This document shows positions 45,136-56,165 of a stretch of 64,000 nt of DNA, piece after piece. Numbering within the stretch: position 1 is the first letter of the stretch; each line of letters opens with the position of its first letter. The position numbers and the translations under genes were made by a program. This DNA comes from Paenibacillus segetis (GTDB lineage Bacteria > Bacillota > Bacilli > Paenibacillales > Paenibacillaceae), in assembly GCF_014639155.1 (NCBI RefSeq), contig NZ_BMFT01000001.1, forward strand, positions 62,001-126,000, given 5' to 3'. Below the pieces are notes generated by a model, which saw only the letters and a program-made list of their open reading frames with translations, had not been told where the DNA came from and ran no database searches.

Positions 45136-45199
45136 GCAGTTTGTGCAGAAAAATAACTGGATTTGAGGGTTTTCTGTTAATTAGTAGGGGATCTTTTGT

Positions 45200-45246
45200 T
45201 AAAAAGCGAACAATATTATTTTCAAGACTTATAATGTTCGGGTTTA
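45200..45246. promoter_or_regulatory. PurR box pair of the pur operon
   Basis: AAAAAGCGAACAAT and, inverted, the box reading AAACCCGAACATT on the other strand. The CGAAC cores (45207-45211, 45236-45240) are 24 bases apart, matching the Bacillus PurBox pair layout just upstream of the promoter. Confidence 0.75.
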
Positions 45247-45248
45247 AG

Positions 45249-45278
45249 TTGACACAGTATGTACGAGATTGTTAAACT
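45249..45278 (+). promoter_or_regulatory. promoter of the pur operon
   Basis: TTGACA (45249-45254), 18 bases, TAAACT (45273-45278). Confidence 0.65.
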
Positions 45279-45316
45279 AATAAGGGAATAATAATTATAT
45301 CGCTAAAATAATAGTC

Positions 45317-45383
45317 CTCGTATAAATCCGGGAATAGGGCCCGGAAGTTTCTACCTGAGAACCTTAAATTTTCGGACTACGAG
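45317..45383 (+). promoter_or_regulatory. guanine riboswitch (purine aptamer)
   Basis: P1 is CTCGTA / TACGAG. Core elements are TATAAATCCGGG, GTTTCTACC and CCTTAAAT. The specificity base is C at 45377 in GGACTACG, which pairs with guanine, as in xpt; an adenine switch would have T. Guanine or hypoxanthine binding should promote the downstream terminator. Confidence 0.93.
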
Positions 45384-45492
45384 TGAATACGTAATACAGG
45401 AAAGTCCACTCCATTTAATTCAAATGGGAGTTCTTCTTTCTTATGGGCCAAATGAGACAATACTATGGCTGGAAGTTTCGTATTCACTTTGC

Positions 45493-45550
45493 GTCCGGAA
45501 ATTCTGAAAATACTTGTTATTTTCCAGAGAACACCGGACTTTTTGTTTTT
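45493..45550 (+). terminator. riboswitch-controlled terminator before purE
   Basis: GTCCGG (45493-45498) pairs with CCGGAC (45534-45539), with AAAAT/ATTTT pairing inside, then TTTTTGTTTTT. It is the expression platform of the guanine riboswitch. Confidence 0.85.
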
Positions 45551-45613
45551 ATGGAAAGGTCCTGATCTCTTGGATCTAAAGAATGTTCATCATATTGGAA
45601 AGTAGGTTGAGTC

Positions 45614-46111
45614 ATGTCAGCACAGGTTGCAGTGATCATGGGCAGTAAATCAGATTGGGATACGATGTCTCATGCATGTGCCATTCTGGAGGAGCTCCAA
45701 ATTCCTTATGAAAAGCAAGTTGTTTCTGCTCATCGTACGCCAGATTTAATGTTTGAATTTGCTGAGAAAGCGGCTGGTCGAGGGTTGAAAGTGATTATTG
45801 CTGGTGCGGGTGGAGCGGCGCACTTACCAGGGATGGTAGCGGCAAAAACAGTACTTCCTGTTATCGGTGTACCGGTCAAATCGGCAGCACTAAATGGTCT
45901 TGATTCATTGCTCTCCATCGTGCAAATGCCCGGAGGGATTCCGGTAGCAACAGTTGCAATCGGTAAAGCGGGTGCCATTAACGCGGGATTGCTCGCGGCA
46001 CAGATTCTAGCTGCATTTGATCCTAAGTTGAATGAAAGAGTGCAAGAGCGCAGAGATCGCATTCGTGATGAAGTGTTAGCTAGTAGTGTTGAATTAGGAG
46101 AGATATTGTAA
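45614..46111 (+). CDS. purE: N5-carboxyaminoimidazole ribonucleotide mutase
   Basis: Converts N5-CAIR to CAIR in IMP synthesis. It has 165 residues with [20 protein letters not shown] and the conserved [14 protein letters not shown] and [16 protein letters not shown] loops forming the octameric active site. First gene of the operon; its stop overlaps purK by one base. Confidence 0.97.
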   Translation: MSAQVAVIMGSKSDWDTMSHACAILEELQIPYEKQVVSAHRTPDLMFEFAEKAAGRGLKVIIAGAGGAAHLPGMVAAKTVLPVIGVPVKSAALNGLDSLLSIVQMPGGIPVATVAIGKAGAINAGLLAAQILAAFDPKLNERVQERRDRIRDEVLASSVELGEIL

Positions 46112-47295
46112 TGAGTGGGACAATTATTGGTGATAACTTCGGGCTACCGATTATCGGACCAGGCTCACGTATCGGTGTATTAGGTGGGGGACAATTAGGA
46201 CGGATGATGGCCCTAGCCGGTAGCAATCTTGGCTATCACTTTGTTACCCTTGATCCGACACCGGAGTGTCCTTGTGGTCAACTAACCGAACAAATCGTCG
46301 CTGGGTACGATGACAAGAAGGCAGCTCGCCTATTGGCGGAACGTTCGGATGTAATCACGTATGAGTTTGAGAATGTGGACGCTGAGGTAGCAGCATTGCT
46401 AGAACGTTTATCCTATGTACCGCAAGGAAGCAAGCTGCTCTTTACAACGCAGCACAGACTTCGTGAAAAAGCAGCAGTGGAAGCAGCGGGCGTTAAAGTT
46501 GCTCCTTATCGTAAAGTGAGCAGTGAGGCAGAGTTACAAGAAGCGGTTACCCAGCTCGGTATCCCGAGCGTGTTGAAGACGGCAACGGGTGGATATGATG
46601 GTAAGGGGCAATGGGTTATCAAATCCATCGCTGAGATTGGACCTGCTTATACGGAATTGAGCAAGGCGGGAACTGAGCTTGTCCTGGAACAATTCATACC
46701 CTTCGTAAAAGAACTGTCGGTCATATCAGCTCGTAGCCCGCGAGGGGAAATAAAGACATTCCCGGTTGCTGAGAACATCCATGTGGACAATATCTTACAT
46801 ACTTCCATCGTACCAGCAAGGGTGGAAGCGGATGTGTTACATGAAGCGGAACAGCTTGCAGCACGAATTGCAGAGTCGATGGAGGCCGTTGGGCTCCTCG
46901 CAGTGGAGATGTTCTTAACACAGGATGGAGAATTATACGTTAATGAGCTTGCTCCACGACCGCATAACTCAGGTCATTATACGATGGAAGCTTGTACGAC
47001 ATCACAGTTCGAGCAACATGTTCGAGCGATTTGTAATTTACCATTAGGTGAAGTAAAGCTCATGTCGCCAGTTGTTATGGTCAATGTTCTCGGAGAACAT
47101 TTGGATGAGGTAGTAGGTGCCCTATCGCAAGGTGCTTGGACAAACTCTGATGTTGTGCCGAAGGTACATCTATATGGAAAGAGCGGCTCCGCTCCCAAAC
47201 GTAAAATGGGACATATCAATCTATTATGTCATGATGTACAGCATGGACTTGATTGGATTCAGCAAACCAATATATGGAGGAATCAACATTCATGA
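46111..47295 (+). CDS. purK: N5-carboxyaminoimidazole ribonucleotide synthase
   Basis: ATP-grasp enzyme (394 residues) making N5-CAIR from AIR, ATP and bicarbonate. The N-terminal [20 protein letters not shown] and the ATP-grasp segments [18 protein letters not shown] and [17 protein letters not shown] are diagnostic. Its end overlaps the start of purB by a few bases, consistent with coupling. Confidence 0.97.
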   Translation: MSGTIIGDNFGLPIIGPGSRIGVLGGGQLGRMMALAGSNLGYHFVTLDPTPECPCGQLTEQIVAGYDDKKAARLLAERSDVITYEFENVDAEVAALLERLSYVPQGSKLLFTTQHRLREKAAVEAAGVKVAPYRKVSSEAELQEAVTQLGIPSVLKTATGGYDGKGQWVIKSIAEIGPAYTELSKAGTELVLEQFIPFVKELSVISARSPRGEIKTFPVAENIHVDNILHTSIVPARVEADVLHEAEQLAARIAESMEAVGLLAVEMFLTQDGELYVNELAPRPHNSGHYTMEACTTSQFEQHVRAICNLPLGEVKLMSPVVMVNVLGEHLDEVVGALSQGAWTNSDVVPKVHLYGKSGSAPKRKMGHINLLCHDVQHGLDWIQQTNIWRNQHS

Positions 47296-48590
47296 TCGAA
47301 CGTTATAGCAGACCGGAAATGAGAAACATTTGGACCGAAGAGAACAAATTCAAAGCATGGCTAGAAGTAGAAATTTGCGCTTGTGAAGCTTGGGCAGAAC
47401 TGGGAGTCATTCCGAAAGAGGATGTGGCGTTGCTTCGAAAGAATGCTTCTTTTGACATCGACCGTATTTATGAAATCGAACAGGAAACGCGACATGATGT
47501 GATTGCCTTTACACGATCTGTATCTGAAAGCCTTGGAGCGGAGCGCAAATGGGTACATTACGGATTGACTTCAACCGACGTGGTTGATACGGCTCTTGGC
47601 TATTTGCTGAAACAAGCCAACGAGATTTTGGAGCAGGATATTATTCGTTTTATCGAGATTTTGCGCGACAAAGCGATCGCATACAAGGATACACCGATGA
47701 TGGGACGTACGCATGGCGTGCATGCGGAACCGACTACTTTTGGTCTTAAGATGGCGCTATGGTATGAGGAAATGAAACGTAATCTGGAACGTTTCCGTCG
47801 GGCAGCAGACGGTGTTCAATTCGGTAAAATATCTGGTGCAGTAGGAACATATGCGAATATCGATCCATTCGTTGAAGAATTCGTCTGCCAGAAGCTAGGC
47901 ACAACAGCAGCACCGATCTCAACTCAAACGTTGCAACGGGATCGTCATGCAGAGTACATGGCATCGCTCGCACTAGTCGCTACATCGCTTGATAAGTTCG
48001 CTACCGAAATTCGCGCTTTGCAGAAGAGTGAATTCCGCGAAGTAGAAGAAGCATTCGCTAAAGGGCAAAAGGGATCTTCGGCTATGCCGCATAAACGTAA
48101 TCCAATCGGTTGTGAGAACATTTCTGGTCTGTCACGCGTTATTCGTGGTCACATGTTATCCGCTTACGAGAACGTGACTTTGTGGCACGAGCGCGACATC
48201 TCACACTCCTCCGTGGAGCGTATCATTCTACCGGATGCCACGATGTTGCTTAACTACATGCTGAACCGCTTCGGTAACATTGTGAAGAACTTGACGGTAT
48301 TCCCAGAGAACATGAAGCGTAACATGGGTCGGACATTCGGCGTGCCGTTCTCTGGACGAGTGCTAACGAAGTTGATCGACAAAGGATTCAGCCGTGAGCA
48401 AGCGTACGATACGGTGCAACCACGTGCGATGCAAGCCTGGGAGACGCAGCGTCAGTTCCGTGACATTGTCGAAGAAACTCCGGAAATTACGGCGGTATTG
48501 AGTAAAGAAGAGATCGAAGATGCTTTTAATCCATCTTGGCACTTGAAACATGTAGATACGATATTCCGGAAGCTAGGCTTGTCTGAATAA
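47292..48590 (+). CDS. purB: adenylosuccinate lyase
   Basis: Cleaves SAICAR to AICAR and adenylosuccinate to AMP, releasing fumarate. It has 432 residues with the fumarase-superfamily signature [19 protein letters not shown] and the catalytic His regions [13 protein letters not shown] and [15 protein letters not shown] 47292 follows TGGAGGAA and fits the family N-terminus [20 protein letters not shown]; the longer open frame lies inside purK. Confidence 0.97.
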   Translation: MIERYSRPEMRNIWTEENKFKAWLEVEICACEAWAELGVIPKEDVALLRKNASFDIDRIYEIEQETRHDVIAFTRSVSESLGAERKWVHYGLTSTDVVDTALGYLLKQANEILEQDIIRFIEILRDKAIAYKDTPMMGRTHGVHAEPTTFGLKMALWYEEMKRNLERFRRAADGVQFGKISGAVGTYANIDPFVEEFVCQKLGTTAAPISTQTLQRDRHAEYMASLALVATSLDKFATEIRALQKSEFREVEEAFAKGQKGSSAMPHKRNPIGCENISGLSRVIRGHMLSAYENVTLWHERDISHSSVERIILPDATMLLNYMLNRFGNIVKNLTVFPENMKRNMGRTFGVPFSGRVLTKLIDKGFSREQAYDTVQPRAMQAWETQRQFRDIVEETPEITAVLSKEEIEDAFNPSWHLKHVDTIFRKLGLSE

Positions 48591-48622
48591 TGGTTGGAAA
48601 CGTGAATCGATGAGACGAGAAG

Positions 48623-48643
48623 AAGGCTCCGCTATGGAGCCTT
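48623..48643 (+). other. intercistronic hairpin purB-purC
   Basis: AAGGCTCC GCTAT GGAGCCTT, perfect 8-bp stem, followed by GATCGTC and no T run; 26 bases before purC. Confidence 0.6.
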
Positions 48644-48668
48644 GATCGTCAGAAGGAGGACAGCAAAT

Positions 48669-49568
48669 ATGTCATCACAAGCAATTTCTACGGCAGAGGA
48701 CATGATAAGCGCCCCATTGCTGTACAAAGGCAAGGTTCGAGAATTGTATGACCTGGGAGAACATTATTTGATCGTTGTAACGGATCGTATCTCGGCATTT
48801 GACTATGTGCTGGATCCAGCAGTGCCTGATAAGGGCAATGTCCTAAATCGTTTGAGTAGCTTCTGGTTCGAGAAGACGCAGGACTTAATTGACAACCACG
48901 TGATTCATACGGATATTGAACAGCTCGGTTCGGTCATTAATGAAGAACATAAGGCGATCCTTAAGAATCGAATTATGGTCTCTCGCAAAGCTGAGCGCAT
49001 TGACATTGAATGTGTGGTGCGGGGTTATGTAACAGGCGGCGGCTGGCGTCAGTATGAGAAGAATGGTGAAATTAATGGCATTAAGCTGCCAAAAGGATTA
49101 CGTAAGAACGACAAACTGCGTGAGCCAATCTTTACACCTGCGGCTAAGAACGATGTAGGCCATGATGAGGACATATCTTTCGAGAAGATGAGCGATCTCG
49201 TTGGTGCCGATATCGCAGAGCAACTGCGTAGCCGTAGCCTGGAGATGTATAGCTTTGCTCGTGATTACTGCGAGGAACAGGGTATCATCCTTGCCGATTG
49301 TAAGTTGGAATTTGGTCTAGTAGATGGCAAGCTGATCCTGATTGATGAGATATTTACGCCAGATGCTTCACGCTTCTGGGCTAGGGAAAATTATGCGCTC
49401 GATATCGAAATTGATAGCATGGATAAAGAACCCGTCCGCACATATTTACTAGGTTCGGATTGGGACAAGAACAGCAAGCCTGATCCCCTTCCTGAGCAAG
49501 TAGTAGCAGAGACTACCCGGCGTTACCGGGATATTTATAAACGTCTTACAGAGCAAGAGCTATCATAA
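48669..49568 (+). CDS. purC: phosphoribosylaminoimidazole-succinocarboxamide (SAICAR) synthase
   Basis: Joins CAIR and aspartate using ATP. It has 299 residues with LLYKGKVRELYDLGEHYLIV, VTDRISAFDYVL and LIDEIFTPDASRFW, the SAICAR synthetase signatures; it is the longer form, compared with about 240 residues in B. subtilis. AAGGAGGA lies well placed before ATG 48669. Confidence 0.97.
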   Translation: MSSQAISTAEDMISAPLLYKGKVRELYDLGEHYLIVVTDRISAFDYVLDPAVPDKGNVLNRLSSFWFEKTQDLIDNHVIHTDIEQLGSVINEEHKAILKNRIMVSRKAERIDIECVVRGYVTGGGWRQYEKNGEINGIKLPKGLRKNDKLREPIFTPAAKNDVGHDEDISFEKMSDLVGADIAEQLRSRSLEMYSFARDYCEEQGIILADCKLEFGLVDGKLILIDEIFTPDASRFWARENYALDIEIDSMDKEPVRTYLLGSDWDKNSKPDPLPEQVVAETTRRYRDIYKRLTEQELS

Positions 49569-49632
49569 TTATTCTTTAGCACGAACTTTGGTTTACTAGA
49601 TTCTATCCAATATTAGGAGGCACATGAGGAAT

Positions 49633-49878
49633 ATGATTAAAGCGACAGTCTATGTCACCATCAAACAAAGTGTACTTGATCCACAAGGGGTAGCCGTTCA
49701 AGGCGCTCTACATTCTATGGGGTTTGAAGAGGTCCAAAGTGTTCGGATCGGTAAATATATGGAATTGCAACTGGATACAAGTGACCGGAACGAAGCGGAA
49801 GCTCGTGTCAAAGACATGTGCGAGAAGCTTCTAGCCAACACGGTCGTGGAAGATTACCGCTTTGAATTGGAGGGTTGA
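49633..49878 (+). CDS. purS: FGAM synthase subunit PurS
   Basis: Small structural subunit (81 residues) that joins PurL and PurQ into the FGAM synthase complex. MIKATVYVTIKQSVLDPQG is the family start, so ATG 49633 is chosen although ATG 49624 is in frame and nearer the AGGAGG. It ends three bases before purQ. Confidence 0.95.
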   Translation: MIKATVYVTIKQSVLDPQGVAVQGALHSMGFEEVQSVRIGKYMELQLDTSDRNEAEARVKDMCEKLLANTVVEDYRFELEG

Positions 49879-49881
49879 TTC

Positions 49882-50571
49882 ATGAAATTCGCAGTACTCG
49901 TATTTCCTGGTTCTAACTGTGATATCGACTGCTATAAAGCGGTGGAAGATACGATTGGTGAGCCTGTCGATTACGTCTGGCATACAGCAACTGATCTCTC
50001 GGCTTACGATTGTATTCTCGTACCTGGTGGCTTCTCTTATGGTGATTATCTCCGGTGTGGTGCCATTTCACGTTTTGCTCCAGTCATGGCGGAGGTAGCG
50101 AAAGCAGCCGAAGAAGGTAAATATATCCTAGGTATCTGCAACGGATTCCAAATTCTTACTGAAGCAGGTCTACTGCCAGGAACCTTGCGTCGCAATATGT
50201 CGCTGAAGTTCCGTTGTCACGATACGGTGCTACGGGTTGAGAACAATCAGAACCCGTTCACAACAGGATATCTTCCTGGACAAGAGATCAAGATTCCGAT
50301 TGCCCATGGTGAAGGCAACTATTATTGTGATGAAGCTACGCATGCAAAACTGAAAGAAAATAATCAAATTATTTTCAGATATGTAGGTAATCCAAATGGT
50401 TCATTAGATGATATCGCTGGAATTTCCAATGAACGTGGTAATGTGGTTGGCATGATGCCACATCCTGAGCGTGCGGTTGACAGTCTACTTGGGTCTGAAG
50501 ATGGCAAATTGATGTTTACTTCGATATTAAAGGCTTGGAGGGATCGGCATGAGTCAGCAAGTGTCCGCTAA
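49882..50571 (+). CDS. purQ: FGAM synthase subunit PurQ (glutaminase)
   Basis: Class I glutamine amidotransferase, 229 residues, supplying ammonia to PurL. The nucleophile Cys is in [11 protein letters not shown] near residue 86 and the His-x-Glu pair is in [14 protein letters not shown]. Its 3' end overlaps purL by 23 bases. Confidence 0.97.
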   Translation: MKFAVLVFPGSNCDIDCYKAVEDTIGEPVDYVWHTATDLSAYDCILVPGGFSYGDYLRCGAISRFAPVMAEVAKAAEEGKYILGICNGFQILTEAGLLPGTLRRNMSLKFRCHDTVLRVENNQNPFTTGYLPGQEIKIPIAHGEGNYYCDEATHAKLKENNQIIFRYVGNPNGSLDDIAGISNERGNVVGMMPHPERAVDSLLGSEDGKLMFTSILKAWRDRHESASVR

Positions 50572-52792
50572 GGAACCAACTGCAGAGCAAATTGCAGAGC
50601 AGCAAATATATAAGCAGATGGGTGTTTCGGATCATGAGTATGAGCTGATCTGCGGCTTTCTCGGTCGGAAACCAAATTACACAGAAATTGGTGTGTTCAG
50701 CGTTATGTGGTCTGAGCACTGTGCATATAAGAACTCCAAACCACTACTCAAGCGTTTTCCGGTCACTGGTCCAAGAGTCCTAATGGGACCTGGTGAAGGT
50801 GCGGGTATTGTTGATATTGGTGATAACCAAGCGGTTGTATTCAAAATCGAGAGCCATAACCATCCTTCCGCAGTAGAGCCTTATCAAGGTGCGGCAACGG
50901 GTGTTGGCGGGATTATCCGCGATATTTTCTCCATGGGAGCAAGACCAGTCGCTGTACTTAATTCTTTGCGTTTCGGTAAGCTGGAGAGCCAGCGCGTCAA
51001 ATACTTGTTCGAGCACGTTGTATCAGGGATCGCTGGATATGGTAACTGTATCGGTATTCCGACGGTAGGCGGCGAAGTTGTATTTGATGATGCTTATGAT
51101 GGTAATCCATTGGTTAATGCGATGTGCGTAGGCCTGATTGATCATGACAAAATTCAACGTGGTGTCGCTAAAGGTGTAGGTAACCCGGTATTTTATGTTG
51201 GACCTCCAACGGGTCGGGATGGTATTCACGGAGCAACCTTTGCTTCGGAAGAACTGACTGAAGAATCGGAAGCTAGACGCACAGCTGTACAAGTAGGCGA
51301 TCCATTTATGGAGAAACTGGTTATGGAATCATGTCTAGAATTGATTGACTCCGGGATCGTGCTAGGTATTCAGGATATGGGTGCTGCGGGTCTTACTTGT
51401 TCCAGTGCGGAGATGGCGAGTAAGGCAGGAAATGGTCTGGAGTTGTATTTGGATCAAGTACCACAACGTGAAGACGGAATGACGGCTTACGAAATGATGC
51501 TCTCCGAATCACAAGAGCGGATGTTGTTCGTTGTAGAACCTAAGGATGAGGCGCAAGCAAGGGAGATCTTCGAACGTTGGGGCGTTATTTGCGCCAAAGT
51601 GGGTAAGGTTACTGACGATGGCATGTTGAAGCTATTCCACCATGGTGAATTGGTTGGTGATATGCCGGTAACAGCGCTCGTTGACGAATGTCCGATTTAT
51701 GACAAGCCTTCGGCTGTACCAGCTTATTACGAAGAGAACGCTAACGTGGATACGCTTCGTTATGAAGAAGTTACAGATTTGAATGAGGCGCTGGATAAAG
51801 TGTTATCTTCTCCAACGGTCTCAAGTAAAGCGTGGGTATATAACCAATACGATTATATGGTTCGAACTAGTACAGCGGTTCGCCCAGGTTCTGACGCGGC
51901 TGTCGTAACGATTCGAGGAACACGTAAGGCGCTTGCGATGACAACCGACTGTAACGGACGGTTTGTATATCTTGATCCTGAAGTTGGTGGACGGATCGCA
52001 GTTAGTGAAGCAGCACGTAATATCGTGTGCTCTGGCGCTGAGCCACTTGCGATTACAGATAACTTGAATTTTGGTAACCCGGAGAAACCGGATATTTTCT
52101 GGCAAATGGAAAAATCGGTGGACGGCATGGCAGAAGCTTGCCGTGAGCTAGATACACCTGTCATTGGTGGTAATGTCAGTCTTTATAATGAAAATACAAA
52201 AGGTGCAATCTATCCGACACCAGTCGTTGGTATGGTGGGGTTGATTCACGATACGGATCATATTACGACACAAGGCTTCAAGTCCGAAGGGGATGCTATC
52301 TTATTGCTTGGTGATACGCTTGCTGAACTTGGGGGCAGTGAATTCCAAGCGGTTGTACACGGTGTAACGGAAGGACGTCCGCCACAGCTTGACTTAAGCA
52401 CAGAGAAAAAATTGCTGGATACCGTACTCGCTTCTATTCAGCAAGGCCTGGTTCGCTCGGCTCATGACTTGTCCGAGGGTGGTCTTGCCGTAGCACTTGC
52501 AGAGTCGTGTATTAGTGGTGGACTCGGAGCAACGGTTGTTTTTGAATCTAATCTTCGTTCGGATATTGCGTTGTTTAGCGAAACGCAATCTCGTATCTTG
52601 TTGTCGGCTTCACCTGACAAGGCGGCTGAATTGGAACAGTTCATCGCATCGCGTGGCGTACCTGTGAAGAATATCGGTAAAGTTGAAGGTCAGAACCTTG
52701 AGATTACCTTGGGAGGTAATTCTGTTCTGAGCAGACCGGTTGAAGGATTGAAGCAGGTCTGGGAGGATGTCATTCCATGTCTGATGAAATAA
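50549..52792 (+). CDS. purL: FGAM synthase subunit PurL (small type)
   Basis: Catalytic subunit, 747 residues, converting FGAR and ammonia to FGAM. This is the small PurL that needs PurS and PurQ. Conserved stretches are [40 protein letters not shown] and [29 protein letters not shown] precedes ATG 50549 inside purQ, suggesting translational coupling. Confidence 0.97.
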   Translation: MSQQVSAKEPTAEQIAEQQIYKQMGVSDHEYELICGFLGRKPNYTEIGVFSVMWSEHCAYKNSKPLLKRFPVTGPRVLMGPGEGAGIVDIGDNQAVVFKIESHNHPSAVEPYQGAATGVGGIIRDIFSMGARPVAVLNSLRFGKLESQRVKYLFEHVVSGIAGYGNCIGIPTVGGEVVFDDAYDGNPLVNAMCVGLIDHDKIQRGVAKGVGNPVFYVGPPTGRDGIHGATFASEELTEESEARRTAVQVGDPFMEKLVMESCLELIDSGIVLGIQDMGAAGLTCSSAEMASKAGNGLELYLDQVPQREDGMTAYEMMLSESQERMLFVVEPKDEAQAREIFERWGVICAKVGKVTDDGMLKLFHHGELVGDMPVTALVDECPIYDKPSAVPAYYEENANVDTLRYEEVTDLNEALDKVLSSPTVSSKAWVYNQYDYMVRTSTAVRPGSDAAVVTIRGTRKALAMTTDCNGRFVYLDPEVGGRIAVSEAARNIVCSGAEPLAITDNLNFGNPEKPDIFWQMEKSVDGMAEACRELDTPVIGGNVSLYNENTKGAIYPTPVVGMVGLIHDTDHITTQGFKSEGDAILLLGDTLAELGGSEFQAVVHGVTEGRPPQLDLSTEKKLLDTVLASIQQGLVRSAHDLSEGGLAVALAESCISGGLGATVVFESNLRSDIALFSETQSRILLSASPDKAAELEQFIASRGVPVKNIGKVEGQNLEITLGGNSVLSRPVEGLKQVWEDVIPCLMK

Positions 52793-54252
52793 TCATGCCA
52801 ATGTGGACAGGAGATTATTACAACGAAGGCACGGGAAAAGACAGTATATTTGATAAATTGAAGGAAGAGTGTGGGGTATTCGGAGTGTTTGGTCACTCCG
52901 AAGCGGCTTCCTTATCCTACTACGGGCTGCATGCATTACAGCACCGGGGGGAAGAAAGTGCAGGCATCTGTGTATCCGATGGTAAAGAATTTAATTACCA
53001 TCGTGGAATGGGGCTTGTAAAAGAAGTATTTGACCGGGACAAATTACTCTCTTTGAGAGGTGATCGTTCCATTGGACATGTCCGTTATTCGACGAGCGGT
53101 GATAGTCGATTGGCGAATGCTCAACCGCTTATCTTCAAGTACCGTGACGGTGATCTCGCGGTGGCGACAAATGGGAATATCGTGAACGCACCAAAGATAA
53201 GACAAGAACTGGAAATGAGTGGCTCGATCTTCCAGACGACAAGCGATACGGAAGTCATAGCGCATCTAATCGCCCGCTCATCTAAAGATTTCGTCGAAGC
53301 AGCCAAGGATGCTTTGGGTCAACTTGTTGGCGGTTTTGCTTTCCTGTTGCTCACGAATGATAAATTGATCGTTGCTAGTGATCCCCATGGTCTGCGTCCA
53401 TTAACAATGGGACGTCTCGGGGATGCATATTTGTTCTCCTCAGAGACATGCGCATTTGAGGTTGTTGGTGCGGAGATGATCCGTGATATTCAGCCAGGTG
53501 AAATGCTAGTATTGGATCAAAATGGCTTACGTGAAGAACGTTTTGCTGAACCTCAGCGCAAGGCATTATGTGCAATGGAGTATATTTACTTCTCTCGTCC
53601 GGATAGTGACTTGAATGGTTCTAATCTTCATTCCTCCCGCAAACGGATGGGGAAGATTATGGCTCAAGAATCGTTTGTGGATGCTGATGTAGTAACCGGG
53701 GTGCCGGATTCCAGTATTTCTGCGGCAATTGGTTACGCTGAGCAGACAGGCATTCCTTATGAGCTGGGTCTAATAAAGAATAAATACACGGGCCGTACTT
53801 TCATTCAACCGAGTCAAGAGTTGCGCGAGCAAGGTGTGAAAATGAAGCTAAGCGCGGTTCGCCGTGTGGTCGAAGGAAAGCGTGTTGTCATGATCGACGA
53901 TTCCATCGTCCGGGGGACGACTTCTCGCCGTATCGTCAATTTATTGCGTGAGGTTGGTGCGACAGAAGTACACGTGCGGATCACTTCACCACCATTTAAG
54001 AACCCTTGCTTCTACGGGATTGATACACCTGACAGGGGAGAGTTGATCGCTTCTTATAAGACGATTGAAGAAATATGCCTAGAGATCAATGCAGACTCCT
54101 TGCAATTCTTAAGTCCTGAAGGCTTGATTCAAGCCGTTGGCGGCGATAGTAGAAGTGAGTATAAGGGTGGACTGTGTATGGCTTGTTTCGATAATGACTA
54201 TCCTACACGGACTGATTTTGATGGAGAAGAGAAATTCGGCTGTAACTGTTAG
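52777..54252 (+). CDS. purF: amidophosphoribosyltransferase
   Basis: Committed step: PRPP plus glutamine gives phosphoribosylamine. It has 491 residues. The N-terminal nucleophile Cys follows a propeptide of about 31 residues ending DKLKEE before CGVFGVFG, longer than the 11 of B. subtilis. The PRPP loop reads [16 protein letters not shown], and C-terminal cysteines ([15 protein letters not shown]) suit the 4Fe-4S cluster. It overlaps purL by 16 bases. Confidence 0.96.
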   Translation: MSDEIIMPMWTGDYYNEGTGKDSIFDKLKEECGVFGVFGHSEAASLSYYGLHALQHRGEESAGICVSDGKEFNYHRGMGLVKEVFDRDKLLSLRGDRSIGHVRYSTSGDSRLANAQPLIFKYRDGDLAVATNGNIVNAPKIRQELEMSGSIFQTTSDTEVIAHLIARSSKDFVEAAKDALGQLVGGFAFLLLTNDKLIVASDPHGLRPLTMGRLGDAYLFSSETCAFEVVGAEMIRDIQPGEMLVLDQNGLREERFAEPQRKALCAMEYIYFSRPDSDLNGSNLHSSRKRMGKIMAQESFVDADVVTGVPDSSISAAIGYAEQTGIPYELGLIKNKYTGRTFIQPSQELREQGVKMKLSAVRRVVEGKRVVMIDDSIVRGTTSRRIVNLLREVGATEVHVRITSPPFKNPCFYGIDTPDRGELIASYKTIEEICLEINADSLQFLSPEGLIQAVGGDSRSEYKGGLCMACFDNDYPTRTDFDGEEKFGCNC

Positions 54253-54296
54253 TCAGCTTGGTAGTTCATTAGTTCATGGGATGAAGAAATTAACCT

Positions 54297-54313
54297 TAAG
54301 GAGAGTGTCCTTA
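54297..54313 (+). promoter_or_regulatory. purM ribosome site inside a hairpin
   Basis: TAAGGA (54297-54302) pairs with TCCTTA (54308-54313) just before GTG 54315, so the AAGGAG site can be masked. This could tune purM translation. Confidence 0.5.
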
Positions 54314-54314
54314 C

Positions 54315-55358
54315 GTGTCTGAAGCATATAAAAATGCCGGGGTGGATATTGCGGCGGGTAATGAAGCGGTAGAACGGATGAAAAGTCACGTGAAGCGGAC
54401 GTTACGTCCAGAAGTGATGACCGATTTAGGCGGCTTCGGCGCTTTGTTCGGATTGAATAAGGATAAATATGAGGAGCCTGTGCTTGTATCGGGAACCGAT
54501 GGTGTAGGTACGAAGCTTAAAATTGCATTCGCAATGGATAAACATGATACCATCGGTATCGATGCTGTGGCCATGTGCGTGAATGACATTGTTGTACAGG
54601 GAGCCGAGCCACTCTTTTTCCTCGATTATCTAGCTTGCGACAAAGTGGTACCTGCCAAGATTGAAGCGATCGTATCCGGTATTGCGGATGGTTGTTCCGA
54701 GTCGGGTTGTGCTCTGATCGGCGGAGAGACGGCTGAAATGCCGGGAATGTATGCCGAGGGTGAATACGATATCGCAGGATTTACCGTAGGTGTCGTAGAT
54801 AAGAGTAAAATCGTGAATGGTAGCACCATCGCTGCTGGAGATACGGTAATCGGACTTGCTGCAAGCGGCGTTCATAGTAACGGCTTCTCGCTTGTACGTA
54901 AGACTCTATTAGAGCAGGCTGGTTATGATTTGCATGATAAGTTGCCTGAGTTGGGTGGCGAGGTACTGGGTGAAGTACTGTTAACACCAACTAAATTGTA
55001 TGTGAAGCCAGTATTGGCCCTACTAGAGAAGGTAAAAGTAAAAGGTATGGCGCATATTACTGGTGGTGGTTTTATCGAAAATATTCCGCGTGCTCTGCCG
55101 GAAGGCGTAAATGTGGAGATTGAATATGGCTCATGGCCAATTCTACCGATATTCTCGCTATTGCAGGAGAAGGGTAACGTTAGCAATCGTGATATGTTCA
55201 CCACATTTAATATGGGGATTGGAATGGTCATTGTTGTTGCTGAAGCTGAAGCCGAATCTGCGTTAAATGCACTGCAAGCTGCCGGTGAAAACCCTTATGT
55301 TATTGGCCGGGTTACCGAAGGGGTTCGTGAAGTAACCTTTACGGGGGTTGAAGTGTAA
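54315..55358 (+). CDS. purM: phosphoribosylformylglycinamidine cyclo-ligase (AIR synthetase)
   Basis: Closes the imidazole ring to AIR using ATP. It has 347 residues with [37 protein letters not shown] and [23 protein letters not shown] 54315 is the start. The stop overlaps purN by one base (TAATG). Confidence 0.97.
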   Translation: MSEAYKNAGVDIAAGNEAVERMKSHVKRTLRPEVMTDLGGFGALFGLNKDKYEEPVLVSGTDGVGTKLKIAFAMDKHDTIGIDAVAMCVNDIVVQGAEPLFFLDYLACDKVVPAKIEAIVSGIADGCSESGCALIGGETAEMPGMYAEGEYDIAGFTVGVVDKSKIVNGSTIAAGDTVIGLAASGVHSNGFSLVRKTLLEQAGYDLHDKLPELGGEVLGEVLLTPTKLYVKPVLALLEKVKVKGMAHITGGGFIENIPRALPEGVNVEIEYGSWPILPIFSLLQEKGNVSNRDMFTTFNMGIGMVIVVAEAEAESALNALQAAGENPYVIGRVTEGVREVTFTGVEV

Positions 55359-55975
55359 TGACGTCTCCATACCGGATTGCTGTTTTTGCTTCCGGCCAGG
55401 GAAGTAATTTTCAGAGTCTTGTGGATTCTGCTCATAACGGCAGGTTAGGGGCGGAAATCGCCCTGCTTGTCTGCAACAAACCGCAGGCCCCTGTGGTGGA
55501 ACGTGCACGTAAAGCGGGGATTGATTGCTTTCTGTTTGAACCGAAAGCCTACGCTTCTAGGGGAGACTACGAAAGGGAGATTGCGGCGGAACTTGCCGAA
55601 AGAGGAATTGATCTGATTGTACTTGCTGGGTATATGCTGCTGCTTACACCCGTGCTAGTAGATCTGTATGCAGGTCGAATGATCAACATTCACCCTTCAT
55701 TGTTGCCGTCTTTTCCAGGGATCAACGCAATAGGTCAGGCTTTAAATTATGGCGTCAAAGTAACGGGAGTAACGGTTCATTTGGTCGATGGTGGGATGGA
55801 TAGCGGTGCTGTAATCGCTCAGCAAGTTGTTCACATCGACGATGATGACAATATTCACTCTCTTGAAGACAAAATTCATAGAGCAGAGCAAGAGTTATAC
55901 CCTAGGGTTGTGTCATGGTTCGCCAATGGCTGTGTTCATGTAGAAGGTCGAAGAATTACAGTAAAGCACGACTAG
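55358..55975 (+). CDS. purN: phosphoribosylglycinamide formyltransferase
   Basis: Formyl-THF-dependent GAR transformylase, 205 residues, with AVFASGQGSNFQSLVDSAHN, the catalytic IHPSLLPSFPGINAIGQAL (Asn-His-Asp triad) and VTVHLVDGGMDSGAVIAQ. It is followed by a 190-base spacer with a hairpin before purH. Confidence 0.97.
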   Translation: MTSPYRIAVFASGQGSNFQSLVDSAHNGRLGAEIALLVCNKPQAPVVERARKAGIDCFLFEPKAYASRGDYEREIAAELAERGIDLIVLAGYMLLLTPVLVDLYAGRMINIHPSLLPSFPGINAIGQALNYGVKVTGVTVHLVDGGMDSGAVIAQQVVHIDDDDNIHSLEDKIHRAEQELYPRVVSWFANGCVHVEGRRITVKHD

Positions 55976-56074
55976 AGTGTACGGCTGTTGTACTCTTTGC
56001 TAATTTGCTTACGTATACAGTGTCGAGTGATGATTGCGAAAGTAGTATTATTCGGAAAATACAGGACGTGCTTT

Positions 56075-56096
56075 CGATATTTCCCGAGAAATATCG
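56075..56096 (+). other. intercistronic hairpin purN-purH
   Basis: CGATATTTC CCGA GAAATATCG, perfect 9-bp stem in the 190-base spacer, followed by GGGG and no T run. It might be a processing or stability element. Confidence 0.6.
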
Positions 56097-56165
56097 GGGG
56101 ATTGATGTAACTTGTCGCTATGTATTGTAATGACCATTTGCCATAAATAAAGGAGGAACCAATTC

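Noticed and set aside
45152..45178. Eighth copy of the TAACnGGA palindromic element
   Set aside because: TAACTGGA and TTCTGTTAA are present, but the centre is longer and one arm is changed; it is too degenerate to count.
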